A model generated the notes under the pieces. That model had not been told where the DNA came from. It saw only the letters and a list, made by a program, of their open reading frames with translations, and ran no database searches. This document shows positions 7,390-9,198 of a stretch of DNA of 9,198 bases, in pieces (the stretch's first letter is position 1; each line of letters begins with the position of its first letter). The stretch is from SXXH01 sp041165735 (lineage in GTDB: Bacteria; Planctomycetota; UBA1135; GCA-002686595). The stretch is taken from positions 1 through 9,198 of the forward strand of contig JBKDQQ010000185.1 of assembly GCA_046341775.1 (NCBI GenBank), in the 5' to 3' direction. Made by a program: the position numbers and the translations under genes.

Positions 7390-7405
7390 AGCACTCGGCG
7401 TGCCA
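7390..7405 (-). promoter_or_regulatory. Sigma54 (-24/-12) promoter for the TROVE gene
   Basis: The minus strand reads TGGCACG, four bases, then GTGCT. Against the consensus TGGCACG-N4-TTGCW this is 11 of 12 positions, with the invariant GG and GC exactly ten bases apart. It points at the TROVE start, with predicted +1 near 7379 and a leader of about 34 bases. The divergent neighbour encodes RtcR, a sigma54 activator, which makes a chance match unlikely. Confidence 0.8.
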
Positions 7406-7419
7406 TGGGCGACGAAATC

Positions 7420-7448
7420 TGGACCCCAAAATCACTTAAGTCTATATT
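7420..7448 (+). promoter_or_regulatory. Possible sigma70 promoter of rtcR
   Basis: TGGACC (7420-7425) and TATATT (7443-7448) are 17 bases apart in the only A/T-rich stretch of the intergenic region. The -10 matches five of six bases, the -35 four of six. It would give a leader of about 90 bases. Sigma70-type promoters in high-GC genomes are poorly defined, so this is tentative. Confidence 0.3.
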
Positions 7449-7513
7449 TGGAAGTGACTTGCAAAATACTCGAGGCACGAGGCACCGCTCTGCGCACTTG
7501 GCGCTACGCCAAG
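7434..7513. repeat. Cluster of palindromes and a tandem repeat between TROVE gene and rtcR (candidate activator sites)
   Basis: Four short elements stand out: the palindrome ACTTAAGT (7434-7441), the near-palindrome AAGTGACTT (7452-7460), a perfect tandem GAGGCAC (7472-7478 and 7479-7485), and the inverted repeat CTTGGCG-cta-CGCCAAG (7497-7513). The last is centred about 126 bases upstream of the predicted TROVE transcription start, a normal distance for an enhancer-like site of a sigma54 activator. It also lies in the rtcR leader, where binding could give autoregulation. Which of these, if any, RtcR binds is unknown. Confidence 0.35.
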
Positions 7514-7546
7514 AGATGCGATCTTTCCTGATACTTTCTTATCTCT

Positions 7547-9151
7547 ATGGCTAAATCCTTGCCCCTCGTGGCGGTCGGATTCCTCGGGCAGACCCTCGAC
7601 CAGGGCACAGGCGAGGAGCGCTGGCGGCGTTGGCGTCCGACCATCCACGCCGCCTCGATCCCCGAGTTGCCGTTGGCGCGCTTCGAGTTGCTCGTGATCG
7701 GCGAGCACCCCGCGCTCGAGGCGCAAGTCGTGCGCGACATCGGCGAGCGCAGCCCGCGGACCAAGGTGCGCGTGACGCGCCTCGCCGTGCGCGACCCGTG
7801 GGACTTCGCCGAGATGTACGCGGCGTTGGACGATTGGGCGCGCGCGCACGCGCCCGACCGCGAGAGCGAGGACTGCGTGGTCCACGTGACCACGGGCACG
7901 CACGTGGCGCAGATCTGCCTGTTCCTCCTGGTCGAGACCAAGCGCCTGCCGGGGCGGCTGTTGCAGACCTCGCCGCCGAAGCAGCTCGACGGAGGGCCGG
8001 TCGGAGGCCACGCGTTGATCGACCTCGACCTGTCGGTGTACGACCGGCTGAAGCGCCGCGGCGCGCGCGAGCAACGCGAGCACCAGGCCTTCTTGAAGAG
8101 CGGCATCCGCACGCGCAACAAGGCCTTCAACCTGCTGATCGAGCGCATCGAGCGCGTGGCGCTCGCCTCGGACGCGCCGATGCTGCTGACCGGGCCGACC
8201 GGCGCGGGCAAGTCGCAACTGGCGCGGCAGATCCACCTGCTGCGCAAGCGCGAAGGTCGCCTCGCGGGCGCGTTCGTGGACGTGAACTGCGCCACGCTGC
8301 GCGGCGACGGCGCGATGAGCGCCTTGTTCGGCCATGTGAAGGGCGCCTTCACCGGCGCGGCCGCCGACCGCGCGGGCCTCCTGCGTTCGGCGGACGGCGG
8401 GCTGCTGTTCCTCGACGAGATCGGCGAGCTTGGCCTCGACGAGCAGGCGATGCTGCTGCGCGCCATCGAGGAGAAGACCTTCCTGCCGGTGGGATCCGAC
8501 AAGGAGGCGCGCAGCGAGTTCCAACTGGTGGCGGGCACGAACCGCGACCTCGACGCCGAAGTGCGCGCCGGCCGGTTCCGCGAGGATCTCCTGGCGCGCA
8601 TCAACCTGTGGACGTTCCGTCTGCCGGCTCTCGCCGAGCGGCGCGAGGACCTCGAGCCCAACCTCGACTGGGAGCTCGAGCGCTGGGAGGAGGCGCGCGG
8701 CCGGCGCGTCTCGATCAACAAGGAGGCGCGCCAGCGCTTCCTCGCCTTCGCGACTTCGCCGCAGGCGCGCTGGCCGGGCAACTTCCGCGACTTCAACGCC
8801 TCGCTCGTGCGCATGGCGACCCTCGCCCCCGCCGGCCGCATCGACGTCGCCACCGTCGACGAGGAGATCGCGCGACTGCGCGAGGCGTGGCAGGCGTCAA
8901 GCACGGTTGACACCGGCCCCGCGACGCTCGAGGAGCTGCTCGGCCCCTCCGCCCGCGAGCTCGACCGGTTCGACGCGGTGCAACTGGCCGATGTCGTCGC
9001 CGCCTGCCGCGCCTCGCGCTCCCTCTCCGAGGCCGGCCGCGTCCTCTACGCCGCCTCGCGCGCCAGGAAGGGCTCCGTCAACGACGCCGACCGCCTGCGC
9101 AAGTACCTCGCCAAGTTCGGCCTCGAGTTCGAGCGCGTGCGCGGCGCCTGA
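7547..9151 (+). CDS. rtcR: RtcR, CARF-domain sigma54-dependent activator of RNA-repair genes
   Basis: At 534 residues this matches full-length RtcR. Residues 1-180 form the RtcR-type CARF domain, with GFLGQTLDQG near the start, FELLVIGEH, DPWDFAEMY at 83-91 and VVHVTTGTHVAQICLFLL at 111-128. It is thought to sense RNA ends or fragments produced by RNA damage and to relieve inhibition of the ATPase. The AAA+ sigma54-interaction domain follows, with Walker A GPTGAGKS (216-223), the sigma54-contacting GAFTGA loop (266-271), Walker B LLFLDE (286-291) and arginine-finger region FREDLLARIN (344-353). The C-terminal 40-50 residues (LSEAGRVLYAA region) look like the helix-turn-helix. All key residues are intact. 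It is divergent from the TROVE gene across a 201-base gap that carries a sigma54 promoter. The ATG at 7547 has no good Shine-Dalgarno, but no upstream in-frame start is better. No RtcB or RtcA gene is in the window. Confidence 0.95.
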   Translation: MAKSLPLVAVGFLGQTLDQGTGEERWRRWRPTIHAASIPELPLARFELLVIGEHPALEAQVVRDIGERSPRTKVRVTRLAVRDPWDFAEMYAALDDWARAHAPDRESEDCVVHVTTGTHVAQICLFLLVETKRLPGRLLQTSPPKQLDGGPVGGHALIDLDLSVYDRLKRRGAREQREHQAFLKSGIRTRNKAFNLLIERIERVALASDAPMLLTGPTGAGKSQLARQIHLLRKREGRLAGAFVDVNCATLRGDGAMSALFGHVKGAFTGAAADRAGLLRSADGGLLFLDEIGELGLDEQAMLLRAIEEKTFLPVGSDKEARSEFQLVAGTNRDLDAEVRAGRFREDLLARINLWTFRLPALAERREDLEPNLDWELERWEEARGRRVSINKEARQRFLAFATSPQARWPGNFRDFNASLVRMATLAPAGRIDVATVDEEIARLREAWQASSTVDTGPATLEELLGPSARELDRFDAVQLADVVAACRASRSLSEAGRVLYAASRARKGSVNDADRLRKYLAKFGLEFERVRGA

Positions 9152-9198
9152 CCGCCACGGGCCGGCCTTGCCTAGTCGGGCATGCAGCCCATCGTCGC

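Noticed and set aside
7474..7494. Second sigma54 promoter on the plus strand for rtcR
   Set aside because: The GGCAC repeats look like -24 elements, but no GC lies exactly ten bases after a GG.
7504..8913. 469-codon minus-strand open frame antisense to rtcR
   Set aside because: Ser/Arg-rich low-complexity translation; rtcR on the plus strand has every expected motif.
9152..9198. Possible end of a convergent minus-strand gene (stop at 9172-9174)
   Set aside because: Only eight codons are visible, which is far too little to support a gene.

Overview
The window comes from a GC-rich bacterium. Coding strands show strong G/C third-position bias, which also produces many long antisense ORFs. The gene content (a butyryl-CoA type module, an RtcR activator, a bacterial Ro60/TROVE system and a YebC-family protein) does not fix the phylum. 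Planctomycetota, Myxococcota or Proteobacteria would all fit, and I do not choose between them.

Layout: (1) 1-783, plus strand: the C-terminal part of an unrecognised, probably membrane-anchored protein with less extreme base composition. It is followed by a frameshifted remnant (783-1042) that still carries a CxxCH motif. (2) 1014-4239, minus strand: a tight three-gene operon, acetyl-CoA acetyltransferase -> 3-hydroxybutyryl-CoA dehydrogenase -> short-chain acyl-CoA dehydrogenase. These are three of the four core steps between acetyl-CoA and butyryl-CoA; the crotonase and the electron-transfer flavoprotein are not in the window. (3) 4536-5246, minus strand: a YebC/PmpR-family protein of the YeeN-like type. 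(4) 5247-7345, minus strand: a Ro60-like (Rsr) locus in which the TROVE and von Willebrand A halves are separate reading frames. They are followed by a non-coding stretch rich in hairpins. (5) 7547-9151, plus strand: rtcR, divergent from the TROVE gene.

The most interesting unit is 5530-9151. RtcR is a CARF-domain sigma54 activator known to control RNA-repair operons, some of which contain rsr and Y-like RNA genes. Here a near-consensus sigma54 promoter (GG-N10-GC, 11 of 12 consensus positions) lies in the rtcR-TROVE intergenic region and points at the TROVE gene. Its predicted transcript starts at a 9-bp hairpin. The TROVE frame ends at one UGA, followed after a single base by a 12-bp perfect inverted repeat. 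The vWA gene then begins in the same frame with its own strong Shine-Dalgarno. About 20 bases past the vWA stop is another 12-bp perfect stem-loop, in the place where a Y-like RNA could lie. The inferred picture is a damage-inducible, RtcR-controlled, split Ro ribonucleoprotein. No RtcB or RtcA ligase/cyclase gene is visible in the window.

The last 47 bases (9152-9198) hold no gene I can support.
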